From contig NZ_LT703003.1 of the NCBI RefSeq assembly GCF_900149695.1, positions 248,001 to 312,000 of the forward strand: a stretch of DNA of 64,000 nucleotides, read 5' to 3'. Each line of letters opens with the position of its first letter. The stretch's first letter is position 1. Under the pieces are notes generated by a model. The model saw nothing but the letters and a program-made list of their open reading frames with translations. It was not told the DNA's origin and did not search any database. This document shows positions 33,501 through 43,321 of the stretch, piece by piece. This DNA is from Anderseniella sp. Alg231-50 (GTDB lineage: Bacteria > Pseudomonadota > Alphaproteobacteria > Rhizobiales > Aestuariivirgaceae). Both the position numbers and the translations under genes were made by a program.

Positions 33501-34433
33501 TCAGACGCCGTTATAGAAAATATGCCGCCCGATCTTGATCAGCCGCTTCATGGTCCCCGACCAGCGCGGATTTACATAGTCGGCATGGTAATGGGTTGCC
33601 GTTGATACAACGCGGACATAGGCATCACCCGCCATTGCGCGGGCCGCCAGTTTCTTGGCCTTGGACCATTCCTTCGGTCCGCGTGGTGCGTCCTGCTTGC
33701 CGTCACAGGCGAACGAGAACTGGCAGGAATTCAGCCGGTGCGCCCCGTCATAGACCACGCCGCAAATGGTGTTGGGATACCGCTTCGACTTGACCCGGTT
33801 CAGAATGACGTTGGCTACTGCAATCTGGCCTGCTTCCGGTTCGGACCTGGCCTCGAAGTAGATGGCACGTGCCAGGCAGTTTTTCTCGGCAAGCCGCGCT
33901 TCGCGCTTTTTGAGAACCTTGCGCTTTTCTCCGCGACCCAGGCGGAAACCTGATTCAAGCTGGGAGATTGACGGCGAAGGCGGGATTGAAACCAGTTGTA
34001 TGCGGGACTGCGGCTGATAGGCCGCCGGAGTAATTATCTGTTTTTCGGCGCCCGGTACGGTCAGCTCAATCTCGTCACTGACAAAATCTGACTTGCCGAG
34101 GCTTGCCACAACGACCTGATTGTCGGTCGGCACAACACGGAAATCCTCCGCCACGGAATCGTCAAGCAATGATCCCTTGCTGGCGATGGTCGTTGCAGGA
34201 GACACAACATCGCGCCAGTGCGCAGATGCAGATGAGCTGCCCGAGGCGACATTGTACTGACTGTTGATTTCAACGAGGTTGTTTGAAGCCGTGGCCTTGG
34301 ACATGTAGTGACTGGCGACCGCGACGGCACCGACAAAAGCAAAGCCTGCACAGGCATATGACAGGATATCCGACAACCCTATTGATTGATCAGCATCATC
34401 CCACCGGGTGTCGTGCTGTGCACGCATCCGCAT
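33501..34433 (-). CDS. Cell-wall hydrolase, SleB family, membrane-anchored
   Basis: A 310-residue protein with one N-terminal membrane helix (YACAGFAFVGAVAVASHYM, about residues 25-45), a long variable linker and a C-terminal hydrolase_2 (SleB) domain: LARAIYFEARSEPEAGQIAV, NVILNRVKSKRYPNTICGVV, CQFSFACDG. It would cleave peptidoglycan (amidase or lytic transglycosylase type). The ATG at 34433 (MRMRAQHD) was chosen over a GTG 22 codons upstream. It has its own terminator. Confidence 0.87.
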   Translation of the reverse strand: MRMRAQHDTRWDDADQSIGLSDILSYACAGFAFVGAVAVASHYMSKATASNNLVEINSQYNVASGSSSASAHWRDVVSPATTIASKGSLLDDSVAEDFRVVPTDNQVVVASLGKSDFVSDEIELTVPGAEKQIITPAAYQPQSRIQLVSIPPSPSISQLESGFRLGRGEKRKVLKKREARLAEKNCLARAIYFEARSEPEAGQIAVANVILNRVKSKRYPNTICGVVYDGAHRLNSCQFSFACDGKQDAPRGPKEWSKAKKLAARAMAGDAYVRVVSTATHYHADYVNPRWSGTMKRLIKIGRHIFYNGV

Positions 34434-34536
34434 ATGTCTGTCGTATTTACTCAAACAAGCGGGCCTTTCCCTGCAAGGTCCGTAAGAATTAGTCGTCACT
34501 CATCCCCAAAGGATAGTCTCTCTGCGTTTATCATAG

Positions 34537-34561
34537 GTTAACCATGCAAGCAAGTTAACCA
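34537..34561. promoter_or_regulatory. Two GTTAACCA direct repeats upstream of the hydrolase gene
   Basis: GTTAACCA occurs at 34537-34544 and 34554-34561, with starts 17 bp apart. TTAACC is a CtrA half-site in alphaproteobacteria; the spacing is not the canonical TTAA-N7-TTAA, so a regulatory role is only a possibility. Confidence 0.3.
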
Positions 34562-34625
34562 GTGCCGAAAAACTGCAGCATACACAGGCTTTGAGTCTGC
34601 ATCGTTAATGACGAAACTATCCGGT

Positions 34626-37301
34626 TCAGGCATCCTTTATCGCGGCCTGTGCCGCAGCCAGGCGGGCGATCGGCACCCGGAACGGCGAACAGGACACGTA
34701 ATCCAGGTCCGTTGCATGGCAGAAATGCACGCTCGCAGGGTCACCACCGTGCTCGCCGCAGATGCCAAGCTTGATGTCGGGACGCACGGAACGTCCGCGC
34801 TCAACCCCTATTTTCACCAGTTCGCCGACCCCGTCCACATCAATGGACACAAACGGGTCACGCTCCCAGATGCCCTTGTTCACATAGTCGTTCATGAACC
34901 GGGCCGAATCATCGCGGCTGATGCCGAACGCCGTTTGGGTAAGGTCATTTGTGCCGAACGAGAAAAATTCAGCCGCGCCGGCAATATCATCAGCCTTCAG
35001 GCACGCCCGCGGCAATTCAATCATGGTGCCGCACAAAAACTCGATTTTCTGGCCGGACTGGGCCTCCACTTCGGCATGCACCGCAGAAATGCTCGCCGCC
35101 ACTAGGTCATATTCGGCGCGGCCGGCAATCAACGGGATCATAACCTCCGGGATCGGCGCCGTACCGGCCTTGCCGGTTGCCTCCACCACGGCCTCAAAGA
35201 TCGCCCGCGCCTGCATTTCGGCAATTTCGGGATAGGTCACCGCCAGCCGGCAACCGCGATGGCCCAGCATCGGGTTGAATTCGTCCAGTTCCGCAACCCG
35301 GGCGCGCAAGACTTCCGGATCAATGTCCATATTGCTGGCAACCTCGAGTATTTCCTCCTCGCCATGCGGCAGAAATTCATGCAGCGGCGGATCCAGCAGG
35401 CGAATGGTCACCGGCAGGCCGGCCATGATCTCAAACAGTTCCACAAAATCGGCACGCTGCATGGGCAACAGCTTGGCAAGCGCTGTGCGGCGTTGTGTAT
35501 CCGTGTCGGCAACGATCATTTCACGTACAGCCGCAATACGTTCGTTCTCGAAGAACATGTGCTCGGTACGGCACAGGCCGATGCCTTCCGCTCCAAACTC
35601 GCGGGCCATGCGTGCATCGGTCGGGGTATCGGCATTGGCGCGAATACCCAGCCGGCGAACCTCGTCCGCCCACTTCATGATATGGCCGAAATCACCGGAC
35701 AATTCCGGCTTTATGGTGGGAATTTCACCCCGCATCACCTGGCCGGACGCGCCATCAATGGTGACAATGTCACCGGCCTGGACGGATTGTCCCATGACGG
35801 TGAACTTCTGTTCGTCATAGTTGACATGAATAGCGCCGGCACCCGACACACATGGCTTGCCCATGCCGCGCGCCACCACGGCTGCATGCGAGGTCATGCC
35901 GCCGCGTGTGGTCAGGATACCTTCTGCGGCATGCATGCCGTGAATGTCTTCCGGGCTGGTTTCAACGCGCACCAGGATAACCCTGCGGCCCTGCGCCTTG
36001 GCCTGTTCGGCCTCGTCACTGTCGAACACCACTTCGCCGCAGGCAGCACCAGGCGACGCGGGCAGGCCGGACGCGATGATATCGCGCTCCGCTTTCGGAT
36101 CGAGGGTCGGGTGCAACAACTGGTCCAGCGACCCGGGATCGATGCGGGCCACAGCTTCCGATTTCGTGATCAGGCCATCCTCAGCCATATCGACGGCGAT
36201 TTTCAAGGCAGCCTGCGCGGTACGCTTGCCCGACCGGGTCTGCAGCATCCACAGCTTGCCGTCCTGGATGGTGAACTCCAGATCCTGCATGTCGCGATAA
36301 TGCGCTTCCAGCCGGTCAAAAATACCGGTCAGTTCCTTAAAGGTTTCAGGCATCAGCTGTTCCAGTGACGGATCACTCATGCCGGCTTCAATGCGGGCTG
36401 CCTCGGTGATATTTTGCGGTGTACGGATACCGGCCACCACGTCTTCGCCCTGGGCGTTGACCAGAAATTCGCCATAGAGTTCCCTGGTACCGGTGGACGG
36501 ATTGCGTGTGAACGCCACGCCGGTGGCCGATGTATCGCCCATATTGCCGAACACCATGGCCTGCACGTTGACGGCTGTTCCCCAGCCGTCGGGAATTTCA
36601 TTGAGCTTGCGATAGGTGATGGCACGTGCCGACTGCCACGACTTTATGACGGCACCAACGGCACCCCACAACTGGTCATTGACGTCCTGCGGAAACGGTT
36701 CGCCCGACTCTTCCTCGACCAGCGCCTTGAACCGTTCGATCAGTGTCGCCCATTCATCAGCGGTCACGTCGGTGTCGAGTTCATGGCCGTTTTCATCCTT
36801 GAACTCGCCCAGCATGTCCTCGAAGGCGTCGTGATCGAGGCCGAGCACCACATCGGAGTACATCTGGATGAAGCGGCGATAGCTGTCATAGGCAAAGCGC
36901 TTGTCACCGGCGCGTTCGGCAAGTCCGCGCACCGTCTCGTCGTTGAGCCCCAGGTTCAGCACCGTATCCATCATGCCGGGCATGGAAACACGGGCGCCGG
37001 AACGAACCGACACGAGCAGCGGATTGGCCTTGTCGCCAAAACCGGCACCGACTTTTGCACCGACCCATTTGACGGCGGCTGCGACATCAGCCTCCAGTCC
37101 GTCGGGATAAGCGTTGTCGTTGTTGTAATATCCGGTACAGACTTGCGTGGTGATGGTAAACCCGGGCGGAACCGGCACGCCAAGCTGGCACATTTCAGCA
37201 AGGTTGGCGCCCTTGCCGCCCAGCAGTTCCTTGTCCTTCGCCGTGCCGTCCGCCTGGCCGTCACCGAATTGATAGACCATCTTGCCGGAAGAAGTGCTCA
37301 T
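34626..37301 (-). CDS. ppdK: Pyruvate, phosphate dikinase
   Basis: An 891-residue enzyme converting pyruvate, ATP and Pi to PEP, AMP and PPi (reversible). The N-terminal ATP-grasp domain begins with ELLGGKGANLAEM and PPGFTITT. The swivelling phosphohistidine domain carries LTTRGGMTSHAAVVARGMGK with the catalytic His. The C-terminal PEP-binding barrel has GLCRTEHMFF, MLGHRGCRLAVTYPEI and a CGEHGGDP. The full family length is present. ATG at MSTSSGKMVYQFG. Confidence 0.96.
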   Translation of the reverse strand: MSTSSGKMVYQFGDGQADGTAKDKELLGGKGANLAEMCQLGVPVPPGFTITTQVCTGYYNNDNAYPDGLEADVAAAVKWVGAKVGAGFGDKANPLLVSVRSGARVSMPGMMDTVLNLGLNDETVRGLAERAGDKRFAYDSYRRFIQMYSDVVLGLDHDAFEDMLGEFKDENGHELDTDVTADEWATLIERFKALVEEESGEPFPQDVNDQLWGAVGAVIKSWQSARAITYRKLNEIPDGWGTAVNVQAMVFGNMGDTSATGVAFTRNPSTGTRELYGEFLVNAQGEDVVAGIRTPQNITEAARIEAGMSDPSLEQLMPETFKELTGIFDRLEAHYRDMQDLEFTIQDGKLWMLQTRSGKRTAQAALKIAVDMAEDGLITKSEAVARIDPGSLDQLLHPTLDPKAERDIIASGLPASPGAACGEVVFDSDEAEQAKAQGRRVILVRVETSPEDIHGMHAAEGILTTRGGMTSHAAVVARGMGKPCVSGAGAIHVNYDEQKFTVMGQSVQAGDIVTIDGASGQVMRGEIPTIKPELSGDFGHIMKWADEVRRLGIRANADTPTDARMAREFGAEGIGLCRTEHMFFENERIAAVREMIVADTDTQRRTALAKLLPMQRADFVELFEIMAGLPVTIRLLDPPLHEFLPHGEEEILEVASNMDIDPEVLRARVAELDEFNPMLGHRGCRLAVTYPEIAEMQARAIFEAVVEATGKAGTAPIPEVMIPLIAGRAEYDLVAASISAVHAEVEAQSGQKIEFLCGTMIELPRACLKADDIAGAAEFFSFGTNDLTQTAFGISRDDSARFMNDYVNKGIWERDPFVSIDVDGVGELVKIGVERGRSVRPDIKLGICGEHGGDPASVHFCHATDLDYVSCSPFRVPIARLAAAQAAIKDA

Positions 37302-37425
37302 TTTCCTGCCCCTGTCCTGATTCCGCACCGTGGGATGATGTGCGGGTGTTTAAGGCCACAACCAGACAGGTTTTTCAAGTCGCAGCATTGCCACATCAAC
37401 ATTTGATTTTGGAAGAACTGGGTTT

Positions 37426-37510
37426 CGCTCACGCAAGCAGCCTCCGGCTGCGCTCCGCCAGGGCGGGCCTGACCGGCCCGAGGCCCGTCGGGCCTAGTTG
37501 GAGTTCATCA
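37426..37510 (-). repeat. Partial inverted copy of dispersed hairpin-rich repeat
   Basis: 37426-37458 is the reverse complement of 37675-37707 in 32 of 33 positions (arms start CGCTCACGCAAGCAGCCT). Likeness continues more weakly to about 37510. With the fuller copy at 37544-37710 it makes a long inverted-repeat unit filling the ppdK-glyS gap. Confidence 0.75.
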
Positions 37511-37543
37511 CACACGCGGGTGTGAGCTGTTAGGCATTATTCT

Positions 37544-37710
37544 GGTCGAACAGCTTTACTCAGCACTGCGTGCTTCGCGCCGTTCTCCGACCCTGAACAA
37601 CCATGGCGATGAACTGCTCCGAGGCACGAAGTGCCGAGGCAAGGCCAACCGGCCGTCGCACGAAGTGCGCCCTAGCGGAGCGCAGCCGCAGGCTGCTTGC
37701 GTGAGCGGGA
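37544..37710 (+). repeat. Dispersed intergenic repeat, copy 1
   Basis: About 167 bp, from GGTCGAACAGCTTT to TTGCGTGAGCGGGA. It matches the reverse complement of 53491-53653 along its length, with shared blocks such as CCGTTCTCCGACCC, CGCACGAAGTGC, CCCTAGCGGAG and GGCTGCTTGCGTGAGCGG. It contains small palindromes (GGCACGAAGTGCC, GCACGAAGTGC). No open frame of note. Confidence 0.8.
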
Positions 37711-37755
37711 TAAAAGGTCGAGCGAGACCGACTCGGCCTTGCGCAACAACCCTCT

Positions 37756-39870
37756 CTACCCCTCGATTTTCGAGAAGTCGGCCACGGCCAGCGTTGCCTC
37801 GCGGATGCGGTTGAGCAGTTTCAGACGGTTTTCCCGGAACGTCGGATCGTCGGCGTTGACCGTTACCTTGTCGAAGAACTGGTCCACCGGACCGCGGAGC
37901 TTGGCGATATGGCCCATGGCGGAAACGAAGTCTTCCGCCTCCACGGCCCGCTTGGCATTGGCTTCCGACTGGGACACGGCCCGGTTCAGGTCCTTTTCGT
38001 CGCCCTGCAGCAACAGTTTGGTTTCCGGCGCGCCGGTGAAACTGCGGCCGTCCTTCTTTTCCTCGATCTTCAGGATATTGGACGCCCGCTTGACACCGGC
38101 CAGCAGATTCTGGCCGTCGTCGGTCTCTAGGAAACCCGACAGGGCCTCGACGCGCCTGACGATCATCAGCAGGTCGTCCTGATTGCCGAGCGCAAACACC
38201 GCATCGATGAGATCATGCCGGGTACCGCCTTCCCGCAGGTAGACTTTCAGGCGATCGGCGAAGAATGACAGCAGGTCGGCTGCCGTGTCGCCTTCGGCCC
38301 TGCTGGAGACAGTCACGTCGCCCTCATGGTCTTCCGCATCGCTATGCAATGCGTCAAGAATCGGCTGCAGGCCCGCATTTGTCAGGGACAGCAGCTTCAA
38401 ACGCAGTTCGCCCTCAAGCACAGTGCGGATAACCCCCAGTGCGGCGCGTCTCAGGGCATAGGGGTCCTTCGATCCGGTCGGCTTTTCATCAATCGCCCAG
38501 AACCCGACCAGCGTGTCGATCTTGTCGGCCAGCGCCACGGCCTGGGCCACTTTGCCGGACGGCACGTCGTCCGATGGACCTTGCGGCTTGTAATGGTCTC
38601 GGATGGCGGTCTGGACATCTTCATCCAGCCCTTCAGCCCGGGCATAATAGCTTCCCATCAGGCCCTGCAGCTCCGGAAACTCGCCGACCATCTCGGTCAC
38701 CAGGTCGGTCTTGGCCAGCCTCGCCGCCAGTCGGGCCTGGGCCTCATCGGCCCCGATGGTTTTGGCAATATTGCCGGCCAGCGCTTCAATACGCGAAACC
38801 CGTTCAGCCTGCGTGCCAAGCTTTGCATGGAAGGTAATCTTCTCAAGCTGCGGCAGGCGGTCTTCAAGTGCAATCTTCTTGTCCTGCTCCCAGAAGAAGC
38901 GGGCATCAGACAATCGTGCCGCGATCACCTTGTTGTTGCCTTCGGTGATTTTCCGGCCGCCGTCCCTGGCGATCAGGTTCGATACCAGCAGGTAATTGTT
39001 AGACAGGTTGCCCGACTTGTCGGTGAGTGCAAAGCACTTCTGGTGGCTCTTGATGGACGTGACGATCACCTCGGCCGGGACATCCAGGAAGCTCTTGTGA
39101 AACTCGCCCATCAGCACAACCGGCCATTCCACAAGACCGGACACTTCGGCCAGCAGGCCCTTGTCCTCGATCAGTTCCAGGCCCTTAGCGAACGCCAGGT
39201 TGCCGGCCTCGGTGCGAATGGTCTCCATGCGCTCAGCGGCATCCAGCATGACATGGGCAGAGCGAAGGGACTGCTCGTAATCGTCAAACGCGGTGACCGT
39301 GATCTGATCCGGGTTGAGGAAACGATGGCCGCGTGTGGTGTTGCCCGACCGGATGCCGTCAATTTCAAACGGCACGACCTCACCGTCAAACACACACAGG
39401 ATGGACTGCAACGGCCTGACCCAGCGCAGGCTGCCGGAGCCCCAGCGCATGGACTTGGGCCACGGGAACTTGCGCACCACATCCGGCACAATGGCAGCAA
39501 CCACATCGGTGGTTTCCTGCCCGGGCTTGTTGATGCGGACCACATAGAAGGCGCCCTTGCCCTTCTTGTCTTCTTCAACATCGCATTGGTCGAGTGTGAC
39601 GCCGGCAGATTTGAGAAATCCCTGGACAGCCTGCTCCGGCGCATCAATGCGCGGTCCCTTGCGGTCTTCCTTGTGATCTGCGGTGCGCACGGCCAGCCCG
39701 TCCACACACAGAGCCAGGCGGCGCGGCGTGACGTGGGCCTTGGCGCTTTCATAGGTCAGGCCCTGGTCGACGAGCGCGTCGGTGACCAGTTTCTGCAAAT
39801 CGGCAGCGGCACGGGCCTGCATGCGGGCCGGAATTTCTTCCGAGAAAAGTTCGAGCAGGAGTTCAGCCAT
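37756..39870 (-). CDS. glyS: Glycine--tRNA ligase beta subunit
   Basis: A 704-residue subunit of the bacterial alpha2-beta2 glycyl-tRNA synthetase, providing tRNA recognition. The start [20 protein letters not shown] is diagnostic, as are [20 protein letters not shown] and PHQKCF-like [10 protein letters not shown], with a C-terminal DALR-type anticodon-binding region. It overlaps glyQ by 8 bp, so the two are translated as a coupled pair. Confidence 0.96.
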   Translation of the reverse strand: MAELLLELFSEEIPARMQARAAADLQKLVTDALVDQGLTYESAKAHVTPRRLALCVDGLAVRTADHKEDRKGPRIDAPEQAVQGFLKSAGVTLDQCDVEEDKKGKGAFYVVRINKPGQETTDVVAAIVPDVVRKFPWPKSMRWGSGSLRWVRPLQSILCVFDGEVVPFEIDGIRSGNTTRGHRFLNPDQITVTAFDDYEQSLRSAHVMLDAAERMETIRTEAGNLAFAKGLELIEDKGLLAEVSGLVEWPVVLMGEFHKSFLDVPAEVIVTSIKSHQKCFALTDKSGNLSNNYLLVSNLIARDGGRKITEGNNKVIAARLSDARFFWEQDKKIALEDRLPQLEKITFHAKLGTQAERVSRIEALAGNIAKTIGADEAQARLAARLAKTDLVTEMVGEFPELQGLMGSYYARAEGLDEDVQTAIRDHYKPQGPSDDVPSGKVAQAVALADKIDTLVGFWAIDEKPTGSKDPYALRRAALGVIRTVLEGELRLKLLSLTNAGLQPILDALHSDAEDHEGDVTVSSRAEGDTAADLLSFFADRLKVYLREGGTRHDLIDAVFALGNQDDLLMIVRRVEALSGFLETDDGQNLLAGVKRASNILKIEEKKDGRSFTGAPETKLLLQGDEKDLNRAVSQSEANAKRAVEAEDFVSAMGHIAKLRGPVDQFFDKVTVNADDPTFRENRLKLLNRIREATLAVADFSKIEG

Positions 39871-40792
39871 TGTCTTGCGCGCTCCCGCCAGCGGTTTTGG
39901 CCCAGGCCTCGCAACAGCCCTTGGCCAAGTCGCGGACCCGCAGAATATAGGCCTGGCGCTCTGTTACCGAAATCACGCCGCGCGCATCGAGCAGGTTGAA
40001 TACATGAGATGCCTTGATGCACTGGTCGTAGGCAGGCAGCGCCATGAGATGCTTTTCGCCCTTGTCGCCTGCCGCCAGCAGTGCCTTGCATTCAGCTTCG
40101 GCAAACCGGAACTGCTGCAGCAGGGTTTCGGTGTTGGCGTGATCGAAATTGTGCCGGGAGTATTCCTGCTCCGCCTGCAGAAACACATCACCGTAGGACA
40201 CGCGCTCCTCACCGTCACCACCATTGAAATTCAGGTCATAGACATTGTCGACGCCCTGCACATACATGGCTAGGCGCTCAAGGCCATAGGTCAGTTCGCC
40301 TGAAACGGGCGCGCAATCGATACCGCCGACCTGCTGAAAGTAGGTGAACTGCGAGACTTCCATGCCATCGCACCACACTTCCCAACCCAGGCCCCAGGCG
40401 CCCAGCGTCGGGCTTTCCCAATCATCCTCGACGAAACGAATGTCATGGTTTTCACGATCAATGCCGATGGCATACAGGGATCCGAGATACAACTCCTGCA
40501 AATCCGGCGGGGATGGTTTCAGGATCACCTGATACTGGTAGTAATGCTGCAACCGGTTGGGATTTTCGCCGAAGCGGCCATCCTTGGGCCGGCGCGACGG
40601 CTGAACATAAGCAGCCTTCCACGGGTTTGGGCCGACGGAGCGCAGCGTGGTTGCCGGGTGAAACGTGCCGGCACCCACTTCCATGTCATAGGGCTGCAGA
40701 ATGACACATCCCCTGGCTGCCCAGTAATTGTGCAGCGTGAGGATCAGATCCTGAAAGGATTTTTTCGGATTTAGGCCGGATGGCGCAGTCAT
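39863..40792 (-). CDS. glyQ: Glycine--tRNA ligase alpha subunit
   Basis: A 309-residue catalytic subunit. Class II synthetase motifs typical of Gly[61 protein letters not shown], and [20 protein letters not shown]. The length is normal. Downstream glyS overlaps. Upstream on the same strand lie a 59-residue small membrane-protein gene and an S49 peptidase gene. Confidence 0.97.
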   Translation of the reverse strand: MTAPSGLNPKKSFQDLILTLHNYWAARGCVILQPYDMEVGAGTFHPATTLRSVGPNPWKAAYVQPSRRPKDGRFGENPNRLQHYYQYQVILKPSPPDLQELYLGSLYAIGIDRENHDIRFVEDDWESPTLGAWGLGWEVWCDGMEVSQFTYFQQVGGIDCAPVSGELTYGLERLAMYVQGVDNVYDLNFNGGDGEERVSYGDVFLQAEQEYSRHNFDHANTETLLQQFRFAEAECKALLAAGDKGEKHLMALPAYDQCIKASHVFNLLDARGVISVTERQAYILRVRDLAKGCCEAWAKTAGGSAQDNG

Positions 40793-40923
40793 TACAAAGA
40801 TTCTTTGAAGGGCCCCTGTATCGTCAGAGGCAGTGAATCGCTGGCCGGAACCTATTGCGCAGACCGAAGTTGGTCAAGCGGCCAGCCGCATGATACCTGC
40901 ATTCGGGCCGGAACCGGAATCAA

Positions 40924-41103
40924 TCAGTCTTCCGGGTAATATACGCCGGTCTCGGGGTCCTGACGCAAACGGCCTGTCCTGACACGATGCGCATCGTTTG
41001 TCTTTACCTTGACGGCGGACTTTGCCTGCAGGTCCGAGAGCCTGCGCGCCACAGTATATGACAAGGCAATTCCAACGCCAGCCAACAACAGTTTGTAGAT
41101 CAT
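40924..41103 (-). CDS. Small conserved protein (59 aa) between sppA-like gene and glyQ
   Basis: Reads MIYKLLLAGVGIALSYTVAR, then RLSDLQAKSAVKVKTNDAHR and ends TGRLRQDPETGVYYPED. It has one N-terminal hydrophobic helix (residues 3-18) and a basic middle. The acidic end (DPETGVYYPED) looks like a conserved linear motif. It is in line with the sppA-like gene (42-bp gap) and glyQ (131-bp gap), as I remember from other Rhizobiales, which supports it being real. No known function. Confidence 0.7.
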   Translation of the reverse strand: MIYKLLLAGVGIALSYTVARRLSDLQAKSAVKVKTNDAHRVRTGRLRQDPETGVYYPED

Positions 41104-41145
41104 CTTGTCTTCATTCCTTCAAACAGGTCCCGCCCGTTTCGCCTC

Positions 41146-42045
41146 TCATAGTCCGTAACGAGACCACAAAGCGCGCTCTTCTGCAAGCGCAAGAGCGCTG
41201 GACGCGACTCCTTGTCCTGCTGCCCTGGCCGCACCATCGACAGACGATCCACCGCCCGGCATCAGGAGTTTGCGTAAGGAAAACCCGCTCTTCGGCTCCA
41301 CGGTCTTGATGATCACGTCCTCGCCGAACCTGGCCTGCAGTATCTCGTGCATAGTGCCGAGGCCGTCCACAAGGCCACGTTCCAGGGCCTTGTCTCCGGC
41401 CCAGAACAGGCCGGAAAACAATTCGTCTTCGCTGCCCTTGAGCTGTTCCTGCCGGCGTGACCGCACAATGTCCTTGAAGGCTTCGTGCACATCAAGCTGC
41501 AGGGATTTCAAATGGGCGACATCTTCCTTCTTTTCAGGCAGGAACGGATCCAGCACGGATTTGTTGGTGCCCGCCGTGTGCACACGACGTTCCACACCGA
41601 GCTTCTTGATCGCACCGGCAAAGCCGAAGCCTGTGGATATGACGCCGATAGAACCCACCACGGAGCTGCGGTCGGCAAATATTTCATCGCCCGACACAGC
41701 CAGCAGATAACCGCCGGATGCTGCCACATCCTCACAAAAAACCAGTACCGTGACTTCATGCTTCTTTGCGAGCTGGCGGATGCGGTTGAAGATCAGGGTT
41801 GACTGAACCGGTGACCCGCCGGGCGAATTGATCGACAAGGCCATGGCGGCGAGACCGGGAATGGCAAACGCCTGCTCCAGTGTTTCCTCGACCCCGGCCA
41901 TGGAAAGTGCCTGGCTCATGGGCGCCGACATGCCGATGGCCCCTCTGAGGCGGACGTGGGCGACAAACTTGCGCTTGCCGCGCAACAGTCTTGTCAGCCA
42001 TCCGGCCTTCTTTTTCTTCTTCTTGTTAGATGTGCGCGAGACCAT
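41146..42045 (-). CDS. S49 family serine peptidase (SppA-like)
   Basis: A 299-residue signal-peptide-peptidase-like protein. The Ser-Lys dyad is S110 (EDVAASGGYLLAV) and K162 (GTNKSVLDPF), with SINSPGGSPVQS and SSVVGSIGVI between them. It has no clear N-terminal membrane helix but a very basic start (KKKKKKAGWLTRLLRGKRK), so it may sit peripherally on the inner membrane. It heads a run with the 59-residue protein, glyQ and glyS. Confidence 0.88.
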   Translation of the reverse strand: MVSRTSNKKKKKKAGWLTRLLRGKRKFVAHVRLRGAIGMSAPMSQALSMAGVEETLEQAFAIPGLAAMALSINSPGGSPVQSTLIFNRIRQLAKKHEVTVLVFCEDVAASGGYLLAVSGDEIFADRSSVVGSIGVISTGFGFAGAIKKLGVERRVHTAGTNKSVLDPFLPEKKEDVAHLKSLQLDVHEAFKDIVRSRRQEQLKGSEDELFSGLFWAGDKALERGLVDGLGTMHEILQARFGEDVIIKTVEPKSGFSLRKLLMPGGGSSVDGAARAAGQGVASSALALAEERALWSRYGL

Positions 42046-42142
42046 TGTGGAGCTGCCTTTTCGGTTATTGGGACGTGCATGGGCCAGTTGCCGCTGCCTA
42101 CATGGTGGCCGCGCGGGAAAACCTCAAGGGAGCGCCGGAAGT

Positions 42143-42946
42143 TCACGTGAATTCAAGAGCTTCCCCGTCCCGCAATACGGTGTTCACTTCATCCACAAAT
42201 GAGTTGGATTCTGCCTCGTGCAGCACCAGCCCGGGCAAAAGCCGCAGTGGCGCCTTGGAAGCTTTTGTACCGCGCACGATAATCCGCGAGGCGGCATCCT
42301 TGCGATGTGCCCGCAGCGGCAGGACAGTCAGTCCTCCCAGTTTCGGCTCCATGGCCGCCAGTAATGTGAGCAGCGAGCTTGCCGGATGGATGATTGAGAC
42401 GGTTCCCCTGGGTCTGACCGCGTTGGTCATGACCTTGACCCAGTTTTCAAGTTCACCGGCTTTCAGCATGTGGGCCTGCGCGCGCAGGCCATCAGCGGGA
42501 GCCTGCACTGCATGGTCTTCGAAAAACGGCGGGTTTGCATAGGCATGTGAGACACTGCCCGGCGCAGGCCAGTCCAGCTGATCGTGGCGCATGGAATCGC
42601 ACAAGTCACCTTTCAGCACCATGACACGTTCATGCAGCTGGTTGCGCTTGAAGTTTTCTTCCGCAATCAGCGCATAACGCGAGGCAATTTCCACACCGGT
42701 TATGATGGTACCGGGCACCCGCTTTGCCAGGCAGGCCGCCGCGACGCCTGTGCCGATACCTGCTTCAAACAGCGTGTCACCGTCCATTGCAGGTATGGAT
42801 GCAGCCAGCAATACCGCATCAATACCGGCGCGATAGCCCTTTTCAGGTTGCAGTATCTGCAGTTTACCCCCCAGAAAGGCATCGTCCGACAAGCCGGTCT
42901 TGCCCTCTTGGCCGCCTTCGCGGCCACCTTGAAACTCATCCTCCAT
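42143..42946 (-). CDS. tRNA1(Val) adenine-N6-methyltransferase-like (TrmN6/YfiC family)
   Basis: A 267-residue class I SAM methyltransferase. It has the early QPEKGYRAGIDAVLLAASIP segment, the SAM motif FEAGIGTGVAAACLAKR, and AYANPPFFED, the NPPF/Y catalytic motif of N6-adenine methyltransferases. I chose the ATG at 42946 (MEDEFQGG) because GGGAGAGG lies just before it; in-frame starts 8 and 16 codons upstream are possible. It follows the DUF2007 gene on the same strand. Confidence 0.85.
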   Translation of the reverse strand: MEDEFQGGREGGQEGKTGLSDDAFLGGKLQILQPEKGYRAGIDAVLLAASIPAMDGDTLFEAGIGTGVAAACLAKRVPGTIITGVEIASRYALIAEENFKRNQLHERVMVLKGDLCDSMRHDQLDWPAPGSVSHAYANPPFFEDHAVQAPADGLRAQAHMLKAGELENWVKVMTNAVRPRGTVSIIHPASSLLTLLAAMEPKLGGLTVLPLRAHRKDAASRIIVRGTKASKAPLRLLPGLVLHEAESNSFVDEVNTVLRDGEALEFT

Positions 42947-42990
42947 CACAGCCTCTCCCGCCTTTTTCATCAGCGCGCACATCCGCACAT

Positions 42991-43215
42991 TCAACCATCC
43001 GCCAGATGCTCCCGCAATCCTGCCTCATTCAGCAGCCTGCGGGCACGCATCTCATCATCTTCATCGACCATCACCCGGCGCGGAAACGCACCTATAGATC
43101 CTTCCAGAACACTCATATGACCGTCAAACACCGCCGCATTCAGGCCTTCCTGGCCAAGCAAATCAACAACATAGGAAACCAGCACAACATCGTTGGACCG
43201 TAGTAATTCACGCAT
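42991..43215 (-). CDS. DUF2007 domain protein (putative signal transducer)
   Basis: A 74-residue protein: MRELLRSNDVVLVSYVVDLL, then an AFPRRVMVDEDDEMRARRLL segment with the family's final VxxxDxxxARRLL pattern. The DUF2007 fold is ferredoxin-like and of unknown function. It lies directly upstream of the methyltransferase gene and divergent from the polyprenyl synthase gene. Confidence 0.85.
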   Translation of the reverse strand: MRELLRSNDVVLVSYVVDLLGQEGLNAAVFDGHMSVLEGSIGAFPRRVMVDEDDEMRARRLLNEAGLREHLADG

Positions 43216-43321
43216 GGATACCAACTTACCTTTCGGCAGTTAACAAAATGATCTTGCAGCAGTCTAGTTCAACGCGTCACATGCGGCCATAGTGCTCTTG
43301 CTGGCAACCTGAACGCCGCTT

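Noticed and set aside
35259-36368. 369-codon plus-strand frame across ppdK
   Set aside because: Antisense to a complete ppdK with all domains; no recognisable motif.
38326-39999. 557-codon open frame on the plus strand across glyS
   Set aside because: It is antisense to glyS, whose protein is unmistakable. The antisense translation is His/Gln/Arg-rich with no motif, as expected for a shadow frame in high-GC DNA.
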